Assembly (NCBI GenBank): GCA_001899335.1
Contig: MOYE01000003.1
Location: forward strand, 195,214-259,213
DNA: 64,000 nucleotides
Direction: 5' to 3'
From: Candidatus Gastranaerophilus phascolarcticola
GTDB lineage: Bacteria; Cyanobacteriota; Vampirovibrionia; Gastranaerophilales; Gastranaerophilaceae
Shown in pieces: positions 45,312 through 55,600 of this stretch; the stretch's first letter is position 1, and each line of letters starts with the position of its first letter. The position numbers and the translations under genes were made by a program. A model generated the notes under the pieces. It was not told where the DNA came from, searched no databases, and was given only the letters and a program-made list of their open reading frames with translations.

Positions 45312-45938
45312 ATGAGTTTTGTAACAATGCCGGCTGACAATAAAGTTAATCTTAAAGAATATAAAGAATTAATAGATACAATAGCAAAGGTTGAATATCA
45401 AAAATTTTCATCATTCAGGCTTATAGAACTTCCTGAATTGGTAAACATAGGCAACCATACTTTGTATATCCTTTTTAAAAACAATTCTAAAGAAAATTAT
45501 AATAACACTTACCTTGCAACTGCAATCAAATGGGCTATAAGAAACGAAGTCAGACGCCGTTATAAGTGGTATACGCTTAAAAACAGCCGCAAAAATGCGC
45601 TTGAAGATGACGGTGAAAACAACGTTAGAGAAGAAGTTTACAAAACAATTCTATCTATTGAAGAGATGCAGGAGGCTGAAGTTCCTACTCAAATCCGCGC
45701 TCTTGACAATACGCCGGAAGAAAATATTGAACTCATAGAACTTAAACACGAAATTATGGAATCTATGAAAAAACTGTCGCCGAGAGAGCGAGAATTGATT
45801 GAATGCAAATTCTTCCAAAATAAAAAGTTAAAAGATATATCGGAAGAGTTTGATATTTCCCAGTCGAGAATTTCAAGAATTATTCAGGCAGGATTGGACA
45901 AAATTAAAAAGGATTTGAAAAAACAGGGGATTTTATGA
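45312..45938 (+). CDS. Sigma-70 family alternative sigma factor
   Basis: 208-aa sigma factor. Residues about 20-95 read as region 2 ([16 protein letters not shown], then [19 protein letters not shown] for the -10 binding helix). After a linker, residues about 145-205 form region 4 with a helix-turn-helix ([29 protein letters not shown]). Region 3 is reduced. No anti-sigma gene is adjacent. An extended -10 (TGGTATAGT, ending at 45295) with a short leader precedes the ATG. Its stop overlaps the gcvPB start (ATGA), so this sigma factor is translated with gcvPB and the DUF2229 gene, an unusual partnership. Confidence 0.88.
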   Translation: MSFVTMPADNKVNLKEYKELIDTIAKVEYQKFSSFRLIELPELVNIGNHTLYILFKNNSKENYNNTYLATAIKWAIRNEVRRRYKWYTLKNSRKNALEDDGENNVREEVYKTILSIEEMQEAEVPTQIRALDNTPEENIELIELKHEIMESMKKLSPRERELIECKFFQNKKLKDISEEFDISQSRISRIIQAGLDKIKKDLKKQGIL

Positions 45939-47362
45939 AGACTGTATTTGAAAAAAGTAATGGGGTTTTAGGTGTATCTTTAACAGATGAGGAGATTGAT
46001 TTAGGGTTTATGGGCGGCGTTGAGCTGCGTAAAGGGGAGATTGGTCTTCCGCAGATGAGCGAACTCGAAGTTCTGCGCCACTATAAAGAACTTTCTGATA
46101 AAAATTTCTGCATTGAAAAAGGTTTTTATCCGCTGGGTTCGTGCACAATGAAATATAACCCGAAAGTTAACGAACTTCTTGCAAATTTGGACGGCTTTTC
46201 AAACCTTCATCCGCTTGCGGCTGATGAGGATTGCCAGGGTGCGCTTGAATTAATGTACAAATTGCAGGAAAAACTTAAAATTGTTACCGGAATGGATGCC
46301 GTTACACTCCAGCCTGCGGCAGGTGCTCACGGCGAGTTGACAGGTATGATGATTGTCAAAAAATATTTTGAACACATCGGAGAAAAAAGAACCAAAGTTA
46401 TTATTCCGGATTCCGCGCACGGAACTAACCCTGCAAGTGCTGATATGTGCGGTTTTGAAATTGTTTCGGTCAAATCAAACGACAAAGGACAAGTGGATAT
46501 TGAAGCGTTAAAAGAGCTTTTGACACCTGAAGTTGCGGCGATTATGATGACAAACCCTAATACGCTCGGAATTTTTGAGGAAAATGTTCTTGAAATCTCT
46601 AAACTTATGCACGCCAACGGTTCACTTCTTTACTATGACGGAGCAAACTTTAACGCTATCATGGGGCATTCTAACCCGAAATTAATGGGTTTTGACGTTG
46701 TTCACCTGAACCTGCACAAAACCTTTGCAACTCCTCACGGCGGCGGCGGTCCCGGGGCTGGTCCTGTTGGTGTTGTTGAAAAACTAAAAGACTTTTTACC
46801 GGCACCTGTTATCGCTTTTGACGGACAAAAATATTTCAGAAACTATAATATTCCGTATTCAATCGGGCAAGTTAAGGCGTTTTACGGAAACTTCGGCGTG
46901 CTCGTCAGAGCTTACGCTTACATCCTTATGATGGGCGAAAACCTCAAAAAAGCCAGTGAAAACGCTGTTCTTAACGCAAATTATATTAAAGAAAAGCTAA
47001 AAGGCGAGTACAAACTGCCTTATGACGTTCCTTGTATGCACGAATTTGTGCTTTCAGGCGACAAACAAAAAGAAGAAAACGGCGTTTCTACACTGAATAT
47101 TGCAAAACGCATTATGGAAAACAACATTCACCCGCCGACAATTTACTTCCCTCTAATCGTTCACGAGGCTATTATGATTGAGCCTACAGAAACAGAGTGC
47201 AAAGAGCGTTTAGATGAATTAATTGACGTAATGTTAAAAATTGCGCAAGAGGCAAAAAACAATCCTGAAAGGGTTTTGGCAGCACCGCTTACAACCCCTG
47301 TAACCAAGGTTGATGAAACTCTTGCCGCCAGAAAACCAGACTTAAAATATCAAGAAAGTTAG
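45935..47362 (+). CDS. gcvPB: Glycine dehydrogenase (decarboxylating) subunit 2
   Basis: PLP-binding subunit of the split P-protein of the glycine cleavage system, releasing CO2 from glycine. Family motifs: [12 protein letters not shown] (near 65), the PLP-interacting [12 protein letters not shown] segment ([11 protein letters not shown], near 125), DSAHGTNPA (near 155) and the Schiff-base Lys in [16 protein letters not shown] (near 265). 475 aa is full length for subunit 2. Its partner gcvPA and gcvT/gcvH are not in this window. It is coupled to the sigma factor by a 4-nt overlap and followed by the DUF2229 gene after 4 nt. Confidence 0.94.
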   Translation: MKTVFEKSNGVLGVSLTDEEIDLGFMGGVELRKGEIGLPQMSELEVLRHYKELSDKNFCIEKGFYPLGSCTMKYNPKVNELLANLDGFSNLHPLAADEDCQGALELMYKLQEKLKIVTGMDAVTLQPAAGAHGELTGMMIVKKYFEHIGEKRTKVIIPDSAHGTNPASADMCGFEIVSVKSNDKGQVDIEALKELLTPEVAAIMMTNPNTLGIFEENVLEISKLMHANGSLLYYDGANFNAIMGHSNPKLMGFDVVHLNLHKTFATPHGGGGPGAGPVGVVEKLKDFLPAPVIAFDGQKYFRNYNIPYSIGQVKAFYGNFGVLVRAYAYILMMGENLKKASENAVLNANYIKEKLKGEYKLPYDVPCMHEFVLSGDKQKEENGVSTLNIAKRIMENNIHPPTIYFPLIVHEAIMIEPTETECKERLDELIDVMLKIAQEAKNNPERVLAAPLTTPVTKVDETLAARKPDLKYQES

Positions 47363-47366
47363 AACC

Positions 47367-48488
47367 ATGAAAGAAAAAAAGAAAATAAAAGTAGCGTTCC
47401 CGCACATGGGAAACATATACATTGCCTGGTCTTCAATTTTGAAGAAAATAGGTATTGAACCTTATATTCCGCCTTACACAAGCAAAAAAACGCTTTCTTT
47501 AGGTACAAAACATTCACCGGAAGCGATTTGTCTGCCTTATAAACTAATCCTCGGAAACTTTATTGAGGCAATTGAGGGCGGAACTGATTACGTTGCGATG
47601 ATTACGTCACCGGGAATTTGCCGCCTTGGCGAATACGGCGGATGTATTAACAGCGCGCTTAAAGATATGGGCTACGAAACTAAATATCTTGAAATGCGCC
47701 TTTATGACGGTATTAAAGGTATGTATAACTTCTTAAAAGAAGTTTCCGGCAAGAATGACCCTGTTCTTTTCTTACGTGCAATCAATTTAGGTATCAGAAA
47801 AGTTTTTGTGCTTGACGCAATGGAGGCAAGACTTTCCTATCTTAGAGCACGTGAAATCCATCACGGCGATGCTGAAAAACTTTATAACAAGGCTTTAAAA
47901 TTCATCAAAGACGCAAATTCAACCAGAGAACTTAAAAAAGCTGAAAAAGAGGCTTTTGCGCTTATGAACCAAACAAAGATTGATGAAAAGCGTGAAGTCT
48001 TACACGTTGACCTTACAGGTGAAATTTATATTGTTTGCGATGAGTTTTCTAACCAAAATATAATGCGTGAACTCGGCAAAATGGGCGTTGAAGTTCGCCG
48101 CAGTTTGACAGTCAGCAGCTTTTTAAAAGATGCTATTATTCCAAAAGCGTTTAAGAAAGAGGAAACCCACCTTGAACGTGCGGAAAAACTCGCAAAACCT
48201 TACTTAATGCGTGATATCGGCGGTGACGCTTTAGAGTGTGTATCCGACGTAGTTTATGCAGAAAAACGCGGTATTGACGGAATTATCCACGTTTCTCCGT
48301 TCACCTGCATGCCGGAAATCATGTCACAAAATATCTTCCCTGCAATGAGAGAAGACTGTGATATCCCGATTTTACCGCTCATTATGGACGAACAAACAGG
48401 TAAAGCCGGATATATTACGCGTCTTGAGGCATTTGTTGATTTAATGCGCCGCAAAAAACGTAAATTAGCTCTTCAAAATGCGAAATAA
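47367..48488 (+). CDS. DUF2229 acyl-CoA dehydratase activase-like protein
   Basis: 373-aa protein of the DUF2229 group, related to the activators (HgdC-type) of 2-hydroxyacyl-CoA dehydratases. Signatures: VAFPHMGNIYIAW (N terminus), LGTKHSPEAICLPYKLILGN with a Cys, and ITSPGICRLGEYGGC with two Cys near 95-105, plausible ligands for an iron-sulfur cluster. A late segment VSPFTCMPEIM adds another Cys. The ATPase half of classical activases is absent in this small chain, so it probably needs a partner or has another role. It is 4 nt downstream of gcvPB in one operon. Real substrate unknown. Confidence 0.82.
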   Translation: MKEKKKIKVAFPHMGNIYIAWSSILKKIGIEPYIPPYTSKKTLSLGTKHSPEAICLPYKLILGNFIEAIEGGTDYVAMITSPGICRLGEYGGCINSALKDMGYETKYLEMRLYDGIKGMYNFLKEVSGKNDPVLFLRAINLGIRKVFVLDAMEARLSYLRAREIHHGDAEKLYNKALKFIKDANSTRELKKAEKEAFALMNQTKIDEKREVLHVDLTGEIYIVCDEFSNQNIMRELGKMGVEVRRSLTVSSFLKDAIIPKAFKKEETHLERAEKLAKPYLMRDIGGDALECVSDVVYAEKRGIDGIIHVSPFTCMPEIMSQNIFPAMREDCDIPILPLIMDEQTGKAGYITRLEAFVDLMRRKKRKLALQNAK

Positions 48489-48527
48489 GGTTAATGTTTT
48501 TTCGCGCGGGTAATGTAGGATAGGGAT

Positions 48528-49367
48528 ATGATTAAAATACTAAAAGAGACATTCGCTATATTAAATAAAAACTTGTGGTTATTATTTTTATTTATGACCA
48601 TAAGTTATATTGGTCTCGTTTATTTCAGTGTTCTTCGTGCAGCAGCACATAATACTCTTCAGATAACAGTCGGAATTATAACATTGTTATTTATCGTTGT
48701 TGCTGGTGTTGCGGGATTTTTCCACACTTTGCGCTCAACTATTGATGCCGATGCCAAGAGTCCGCGTTTAGAACTTTTAAAAACTTTTCCAAAAGGCGTT
48801 TCGGAATACTTTTTGCCGGCGTTGGGAATTATTGTAATTTATTTAATTATTACGACCCTGGCGTTTAGTGCTGCAATGTTTATCGGCAAAGCTCTAATCG
48901 GAACTTTTTCGTTTACTCCGGAAGAACTTGGCAAAGCTATGGGTTCTGTTGAATCGCTTGCAGAGTTTCAAAAGAACGTTTCACCGGATGATTTGTTGAA
49001 ATTATCTAAATGGCACCTGCTTTATTTGGTATTGAGTTCAATTTTGACATACCTTTTGATTTACTGGCTGCCTGAAACCTTTTACCAAACCAAAAATTCT
49101 GTTTTGTCTCTTTGGCGTGCAGTGAAAAAAGTTATTTTTAACCCTTTACAAACCCTGCTATTACTAATTACATTGGTTTTGATTAATATTCTTACCTCTG
49201 TAATTATGGCACTGTTTATGCCGATACCGATTTTAACTTTCCTCGTATACTTTGTATATTTTTACGGGCTTTTATATATCCTTATTTTGACATTTAATTT
49301 TTATCGTAATAAGTTTGTAGAGTCTGAAAAAATATATATTGCGGAAGAAACGGATGAAGAAGAATAA
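48528..49367 (+). CDS. Six-helix membrane protein
   Basis: 279-aa integral membrane protein with about six hydrophobic spans: LWLLFLFMTISYIGLVYF, TVGIITLLFIVVAGVAGFF, YFLPALGIIVIYLIITTL, LLYLVLSSILTYLLIYWL, TLLLLITLVLINILTSVI and FLVYFVYFYGLLYILIL. Loops are short, and the C terminus is acidic (EETDEEE). The style fits the DUF/YIP1-like membrane proteins of unknown role. A TAGGAT with a 6-nt gap precedes the ATG, or AGGG acts as a poor ribosome binding site. miaA begins inside its last 14 nt. Confidence 0.75.
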   Translation: MIKILKETFAILNKNLWLLFLFMTISYIGLVYFSVLRAAAHNTLQITVGIITLLFIVVAGVAGFFHTLRSTIDADAKSPRLELLKTFPKGVSEYFLPALGIIVIYLIITTLAFSAAMFIGKALIGTFSFTPEELGKAMGSVESLAEFQKNVSPDDLLKLSKWHLLYLVLSSILTYLLIYWLPETFYQTKNSVLSLWRAVKKVIFNPLQTLLLLITLVLINILTSVIMALFMPIPILTFLVYFVYFYGLLYILILTFNFYRNKFVESEKIYIAEETDEEE

Positions 49368-50226
49368 AGTTATCGCGATTGTTGGAGCGACAGCGAGCGG
49401 AAAAACCGCTTATTCGATTGAACTGGCAAAAAAAGTAAACGGAGAAATTATTTCAGCTGATTCAAGGCTTGTGTATAAAGGGTTTGACATTGGAACCGCC
49501 AAGCCAACGCTTGAAGAGCGCAACGGGATTCCGCATTACCTGATAGACATTGTAGAGCCGGAAGTCGACTATTCTGTCGGGCTTTGGGCAAAAGAGGCGG
49601 AAAAATGTATTGATGAAATCATTTCCCGCGGCAAAGTTCCTATAATCGTCGGCGGAACCGGATTGTATTTTCGGATTTTGCTTGAAAACTACGACCTGCC
49701 AAAAGTCGAGCCAAATTATGATTTGCGCAGAGAACTTGAAACTCTTACGTTTGAGGAGCTTCAAACCCGTCTTGCTTCAAAAGACCCTGAAACAGCCTCT
49801 AGAATAGAGAAAAATGACAAAAAGAAAATAATCCGTGCTCTTGAAATAGTTGAAACTTTAAATCTTCCTATGAGTGAAGCTCGCGGCGTCAAAGACAGTT
49901 CGCCTTACGAGGTTGAGTGGCATGGACGGAATTTCCCGCGTGAAGAGTTGTACGAACGAATTAATAAACGCGTTGATTTAATGATAGAAACCGGACTTAT
50001 TGAAGAAACAAAAAATCTTCTGGAAAAGCACGGGCGTATTCCTAACCTTATTGATACTATAGGTTATCGTGAAATCATTGAATATTTAGACGGAAAACTT
50101 GATTTAAAAGGTGCTTGTGATATATTAAAACAAAATACAAGGCGGTATGCAAAAAGACAATTAACGTGGTTTAGAAAAAATACCATGATTGACTGGAATT
50201 ATTACCCTGAAATTTTTCGAAGATAG
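49354..50226 (+). CDS. miaA: tRNA dimethylallyltransferase
   Basis: Adds a dimethylallyl group to A37 of tRNAs that read codons beginning with U. P-loop VGATASGKTAYS (near 10), substrate region SADSRLVYKGFDIGTAKP, GGTGLYFRILL (near 100) and the C-terminal segment QNTRRYAKRQLTWFRK are all family signatures. 290 aa. The track starts at 49339, but the start MKKNKVIAIVG at 49354 fits homologs. It overlaps the membrane protein gene by 14 nt, so the two are coupled. Confidence 0.95.
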   Translation: MKKNKVIAIVGATASGKTAYSIELAKKVNGEIISADSRLVYKGFDIGTAKPTLEERNGIPHYLIDIVEPEVDYSVGLWAKEAEKCIDEIISRGKVPIIVGGTGLYFRILLENYDLPKVEPNYDLRRELETLTFEELQTRLASKDPETASRIEKNDKKKIIRALEIVETLNLPMSEARGVKDSSPYEVEWHGRNFPREELYERINKRVDLMIETGLIEETKNLLEKHGRIPNLIDTIGYREIIEYLDGKLDLKGACDILKQNTRRYAKRQLTWFRKNTMIDWNYYPEIFRR

Positions 50227-50260
50227 CAATTTTATTTTTGTTTGGACTTAATAAAAACGC

Positions 50261-51109
50261 ATGCATTTATCAGACAACAAAATAGTAAATACACGAAATC
50301 TTGAAGCGGGCATATTTCTATTAATGGGCGCTGCAAAAACCGTGCACGATTACAAGAGTGTTGGGGAGAAGTATAAGCAAAAAATCCTTTTAAACGATGT
50401 TGTCGTTTTAGGAGCCTCATCAGTAGGTATGCTTGGTTACAGGGCGCTTGGGCATAATAAAACCCTCAATAACAAACTGTTTAAACCAACCGTTGAGTAT
50501 TTACACGGCAAATTCAACAAGTTCTATAACTCTGATTTTGCCCAAAATCATTTGGTTGGCAAATTTGACAGTTTATACAGACCGCTGCAGACACCGATTG
50601 AATACTCAAAAAACATTATCGCAAGCTGTATTTCAAATACCGCAATGGTAGGTGCCGGTTTGTTCTCGGCAATTTTAGCTGATTTTGTGCTTACTAAAAA
50701 CGGGCTGGGTATCCATAAACTTAAAAATAAAAAGGAAGATATTGCGCCGCCAAAACAGCTTGTCATGGTCGAAAAATTTAAGAAAAAGAATGTTGATACT
50801 GTGGTCAGCAAAGATGTTCAGGAAGAAATGTTCTGGCGCATGACCGATTTCAAACTCTTCAGCGCGCTCAACTCTGCATTTGTAGGGCTTGCCGGTCTTG
50901 ACATAACAGATGATGAAAAATATTCTAAACAGGTTAAAAACGCAACAAAATACCTGCTTTTAAACACTATGGTTCCTCTGTTCTTTTTCTCTGTAAGTTC
51001 CGCACTTACTAAAAAATTGAAAAATATCTATCGTTTCCCAATAATGTTTGCCTCACTCGTAACTGGTTCGTTACTTGTTAAAAACGCCGTTGAGAATAAA
51101 AAGAATTAA
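50261..51109 (+). CDS. Unknown membrane protein
   Basis: 282 aa, no family recognised. Hydrophobic segments include LEAGIFLLMGAAK, DVVVLGASSVGMLGY, IIASCISNTAMVGAGLFSAILADFVL, LFSALNSAFVGLAGL, KYLLLNTMVPLFFFSVSSAL and FPIMFASLVTGSLLVK. Charged loops separate them. The protein has a similar look to the 497-aa membrane protein at 42779-44272 (paired hydrophobic segments, Lys/Asn-rich loops, cluster of TM at the end). No Shine-Dalgarno site precedes the ATG. It may be transcribed with miaA, 34 nt upstream. Confidence 0.7.
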   Translation: MHLSDNKIVNTRNLEAGIFLLMGAAKTVHDYKSVGEKYKQKILLNDVVVLGASSVGMLGYRALGHNKTLNNKLFKPTVEYLHGKFNKFYNSDFAQNHLVGKFDSLYRPLQTPIEYSKNIIASCISNTAMVGAGLFSAILADFVLTKNGLGIHKLKNKKEDIAPPKQLVMVEKFKKKNVDTVVSKDVQEEMFWRMTDFKLFSALNSAFVGLAGLDITDDEKYSKQVKNATKYLLLNTMVPLFFFSVSSALTKKLKNIYRFPIMFASLVTGSLLVKNAVENKKN

Positions 51110-51121
51110 TTCCTTAACATG

Positions 51122-51150
51122 TTGAAATATTCCTTAAAATATTGTAAAAT
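51122..51150 (+). promoter_or_regulatory. Promoter of the pectate-lyase-like gene
   Basis: TTGAAA (51122-51127), a 17-nt spacer, TAAAAT (51145-51150). Leader of about 14 nt with GAGGTGG as the ribosome binding site. Confidence 0.65.
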
Positions 51151-51170
51151 GGTAGAAACGAGGTGGGCGT

Positions 51171-52619
51171 ATGAAAAGATTTAAGGAAATATTAATTCAT
51201 TTAAGTGAATTTTCCGGTTTGGTTATTGGGTTAGTAATTTTGTTTTTTGCAGTAACAATAACTGTATTTGCGTATTTATTTATGAGAAACGTCGATTATG
51301 CCTTTGACGGAGCTTACGGTGCAGGTGCTTACACCCGCGGCGGCAGAGCAGGGCATGTTTATCACGTTAATACTCTTGAAGACAGCTATAAACCCGGAAC
51401 TTTTAGATATGCGTTAACGCAACAAGGCGCTAGAACTATTGTATTTGACGTTGCCGGAACTATTGATTTAAAATCTCCGTTAATTGTTAAACACGGATTT
51501 GTCACTGTTGCCGGTCAGACAGCGCCGGGAGACGGTATTTGTATTAAAGGCGACTCTGTAATCTTTCAATGTAACCACGTAATTTTAAGATATCTGCGTT
51601 TCCGCTTTGGAACTAAGGCAAAACAAGCATCTTTGATTATTAAAAATCAAAATAACATTATTATAGACCACTGTTCTATTGCCTGGGGAAATCCTAGTAA
51701 CCTTGATTTCTTTGATAATTCTGATTCTACTATTCAGTGGTCAATTATCGGCGAATCCCTTGGACCTTACGGTGCAAGAGTCGGTGGTTATGATGTAAGT
51801 ATTCACCATAACTTCTTTGTAAATAATACTTTGGGTAACCCTTATTTCTGGCAGGAAAAATTAAATCTTCTTGATGACGTTTTAATTGACTTTAGAAATA
51901 ACGTTCTTTATAACTGGGGTTCACAATCAGTCCATGGTGTTCATTTAGGACTTTATAACCTGGTAAACAACTATTACAAATTTGGTTCTTCTACCATTAT
52001 TCCGGCAAGATTCCAAATTGTTGATACCGGTTCTAAAAATAATACTCCGGGCAGGGTCTTTGTTGCGAATAACTTCGTATTCCTGAACCCGCTTAACACT
52101 AAAGACAACGTAATGGGTGTTTATCCAAACATTATGTACCTCGTTGAATCTAAAAACTCTATGATTTCAACAAGAGAATTTCCGCACGAACTTATTTATA
52201 CCCATAGTGTTCAAAGGGCTAAAAATAAGGTTCTTAAATATGCCGGTGCCTCTTTAAAACGTGATATTATTGATACTAATATGGTAGAAACCGTTAACGT
52301 TAAAGAAATGGAACATACTTCATTCCGTAACGATCCTACCATTTATCCAAAATATACTAACTGCGGTGAAAACTCACCTAGTGATACTGATGGTGACGGT
52401 ATTCCTGATTACTGGGAAATCGAGCACGGTTTAAACCCTAAAAACGTTTATGACGGTAGAAAATTCAGCACTAAATATCATAAATATACGAATTTAGAAC
52501 TTTATTTGAACTCTCTTGTAGAACCGATTACAAAATCTGAATACAGAGGTCATAACTTAAACTTCTCATCTTATCTGTTATTTATCAGAAAAATGGTTAA
52601 CAGATACAGAGATAACTAG
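51171..52619 (+). CDS. Membrane-anchored pectate-lyase-like (PL1) protein
   Basis: 482-aa protein. An N-terminal transmembrane segment (GLVIGLVILFFAVTITVFAY, residues about 17-37) anchors a right-handed beta-helix domain outside. The helix has PL1 landmarks: AYTRGGRAGHVYHVN, TIVFDVAGTIDL, VAGQTAPGDGICIKGD and DHCSIAWG. The catalytic residues of PL1 (an Arg and Ca-binding Asp) should lie around RVGGYDVSIHHNFF and the RNNVLYNWG region. A calcium-type repeat, SDTDGDGIPDYWEIEHGL, stands near 400. Substrate may be pectin or another uronate polymer. The start is ATG after GAGGTGG. The stop codon overlaps that of the convergent gene in CTAG. Confidence 0.85.
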   Translation: MKRFKEILIHLSEFSGLVIGLVILFFAVTITVFAYLFMRNVDYAFDGAYGAGAYTRGGRAGHVYHVNTLEDSYKPGTFRYALTQQGARTIVFDVAGTIDLKSPLIVKHGFVTVAGQTAPGDGICIKGDSVIFQCNHVILRYLRFRFGTKAKQASLIIKNQNNIIIDHCSIAWGNPSNLDFFDNSDSTIQWSIIGESLGPYGARVGGYDVSIHHNFFVNNTLGNPYFWQEKLNLLDDVLIDFRNNVLYNWGSQSVHGVHLGLYNLVNNYYKFGSSTIIPARFQIVDTGSKNNTPGRVFVANNFVFLNPLNTKDNVMGVYPNIMYLVESKNSMISTREFPHELIYTHSVQRAKNKVLKYAGASLKRDIIDTNMVETVNVKEMEHTSFRNDPTIYPKYTNCGENSPSDTDGDGIPDYWEIEHGLNPKNVYDGRKFSTKYHKYTNLELYLNSLVEPITKSEYRGHNLNFSSYLLFIRKMVNRYRDN

Positions 52620-55600
52620 ACTTTTAATCTGTAAATTTTGTAGGTGCCGTGTTCACCTTTACCATCTCCGGCACCTGCAGATTTAAAGTCATCCCAGCGT
52701 AAGTTGTCGACTTCATCCGCATAACCTTGTCCGTTACCGTTTGTGATAAACGCGTGACCTGCTTGTTTTTCATATCCAGGTCCAGGAATAAATACGCCGA
52801 CATAACCCGCCGGAAGATGTTTAATATCCGAACCGTTTAACTCACGTGAGGTTCCGTTGCCTAGGCTTACATATTTTACTTCTTCAAATTTTTCAGGATG
52901 CGCTTTCAGATAATAAACTAAATCTTTTGCATCTTCAATCGGTTTACCCCAGTCTTTATGACCTTTTGGATAAACAACTTCACTTCTGTTGGCTATGCCG
53001 GCACTTTCAAATGCTGCCTTAACACCGGTAAGACATAGACCGCCGGTACCCATATCGGAAGCAACGTCTGAAGCATATTCTGCAAGTTCTCTCTGACGTT
53101 TTGGTATATAATTACCATTTGCATCGTAAGGGTTAACGCCTAAATCCTGTTGGACGGCAAAACCTTTATAATTACCTGCTGCTATAGCGGCATCATCACG
53201 GGCAATAGCTCTTTGTGCTCCGCCGCCTCTGCCGGCACGGTGGTATGAAGTTACAACTGTTTCACGTTTCGCAACAAGACGCTCATTTACAACATCGCCT
53301 GATGCTAAAGCCGGAATAATACTTCCTGCAGGCACATCATGGTTATTGACGACAACTTGTCTTGATTGCAGATAACTTTTACGGAAATCATCTTGCGTTG
53401 CTTGCGCTTCTTTTCTTATCTTAGCCGGATCAACAAGGTTTGCTATCCGGGTTTTTAAAGTATCAAGTTTATTAAGCATTAATTTAACATCTTTAGCGGT
53501 GATTGATGCTGCCTCTTCAGGCTTTAAGCCGTAGCCGAATGATATTTCATTCTTGCGTACTGCCATAAGAAGTTTATCCTTGTCTTCCTGCGGCATATTA
53601 ATTTTGGCAAGTGCATCTTCCAGTGTTTGGATGTCTTTTTTGCTATTGGTAACATCTGTAGTATATGCGGCTGGCATAAAGACTACAGAACCGATTTTAC
53701 CATTATTGCCTTGGGATTCTGCACCTAACGCGTTTGCCCGGTTTCTGGAACCTGCATCTTCTGAAATACTATAAAAATGTTCGGTATAGGCACGGATATT
53801 TCTTGCATAACTTGTACCGTCTTTAATTTCATTGCCATTTTTATCTTTTTTACCACTGTTTTTGTCACGAATAGTAACAACATCATTTGGATCATCAAAA
53901 CGTTTTGCGATTGCTCCCAAACCGTTCCAAGATAATGCGATTATATCGTTTGTGGTCATGTGCAGGTTAGAATCTTCAAGTTTGGCATTATTTTGGGCTA
54001 ATCTATTTTGCCAGGTTGCGCCTTCTGCTGAAATACGTCTGTTATTTAATAAAATCATGGTTAAAATAGCTGCTTTTTCAGGGCTGTCCTCATAATCAGC
54101 TTCACCATGTATGCCAAACGCTGCCGCTTGCGCTCTAAGTTTAGGATTAGGGTCTTTATCACCCTCAAAGTTTAGTTTCCAACGAATTTGCGTTAAACCT
54201 TTAGACTTGGTTTTGCCAACCATATCACCAATATCTTTTAATATAAGACGTTTTTGCCAGTGCTTATTACCGTCGGTGTCCTTGTAATGGTAGTCCCCAA
54301 AGTGAGTTTCTTGCTCAGCAATACCCATTGCTATGTTAGCAAGGTTATCGTATTGTTCGTTGCTTAAACCAAGTTTTTTCATTAACGCCGCTTTATTTTG
54401 TTCCAACGAATTTGCAAACTCTGTACCCTCTTCATTCAGGTGTTCAGGTCTGTTTATACCTATTTTTACTGAAACATTATCCGTAGTGGTTCTTTGAGCG
54501 TCAATTTGTCCGTAACTTACATATTGCGGACGTTTTGTTTCTGTTGATATAGGTTTGCCGGCGTTATCATAATTCGTTACGACGGTTCTATCAAAAAACT
54601 TTTGATTTTGAGATTTAAGATTACCGTCGTTATCAAGAATTAAACTTTTTTCACTGCCGAATATGCCTATTGCATCCGGGAAACCTGGTTTCGTTTGAGT
54701 TGCAGGAATTGGGCTTTCTCCAAACATAGGACGAGTAAAACGCTCTAAATTGTTAGCATTTTCATTTAAATCTAGTTTATAACCGTCACGCATTTTGGTA
54801 ACTGTTACCTCAATACCAGCACGTCTGAGTTCAAGAAGTCTCTCTTGTAAGTTTTTAGGATAAGACAATTCAGACATTGAAAGGTATTTATAAGTATCGT
54901 TTTGTTTTGGTTTTTCAGGAGCTTTTTGTGCAGGTGCTTTTTTCGCGGTTGGCATTGCAACATGCCCTTTTTGTGATGCTTTTCTCGGTTGGTGAATTTT
55001 ACCTTCATTGCCTGCAGCAGGTTTAAACACGTAGCCGTTGTCTTTGTCGGTATTACGTATAATATTTGCAGTATTACTGCACATCTTTTGAATTTGCTCC
55101 ATGCTGTATTTGCTTAAATCATTAGGAATACAGTGTTTGTTCATTCCTAATTCTCTTAACCTGCTGTTAAGCGGATTAATTACATATTTTTTTACATCAT
55201 TAATATCCATACCCCATTCGTCATCAATATCGGTGACTAAATCCGGGTATGCCTCTAAAACATAGGCAACATTTTGATTTGTAACTTTACTTCCAAGCAT
55301 TGACCTGGTATTTGAGTTAATAGATGCGCCTTCAATTTGGTTACGAAGCGCTTGCGCTGATGTTTTTGCATTATTTCGTACACTTGTTATCGCAAGCCTT
55401 TGTGCGGCTGGCGTTTTATCTTTTGGCTGTGGCGGCGGGGCTGTTGGTTTTTGTTTTGCCTTTGCCTCTGCTTCAAGTCGTTCTTGCTCGGCTCTTTTTC
55501 TTGCTGCATCCGCAGCTATGGCTTTTTTACCAGATTCGGTATTAGACCAGCGTTTTTGTAACGTGCCTAAATCCTCTGAATAATCTGCCATATTTTTAAT

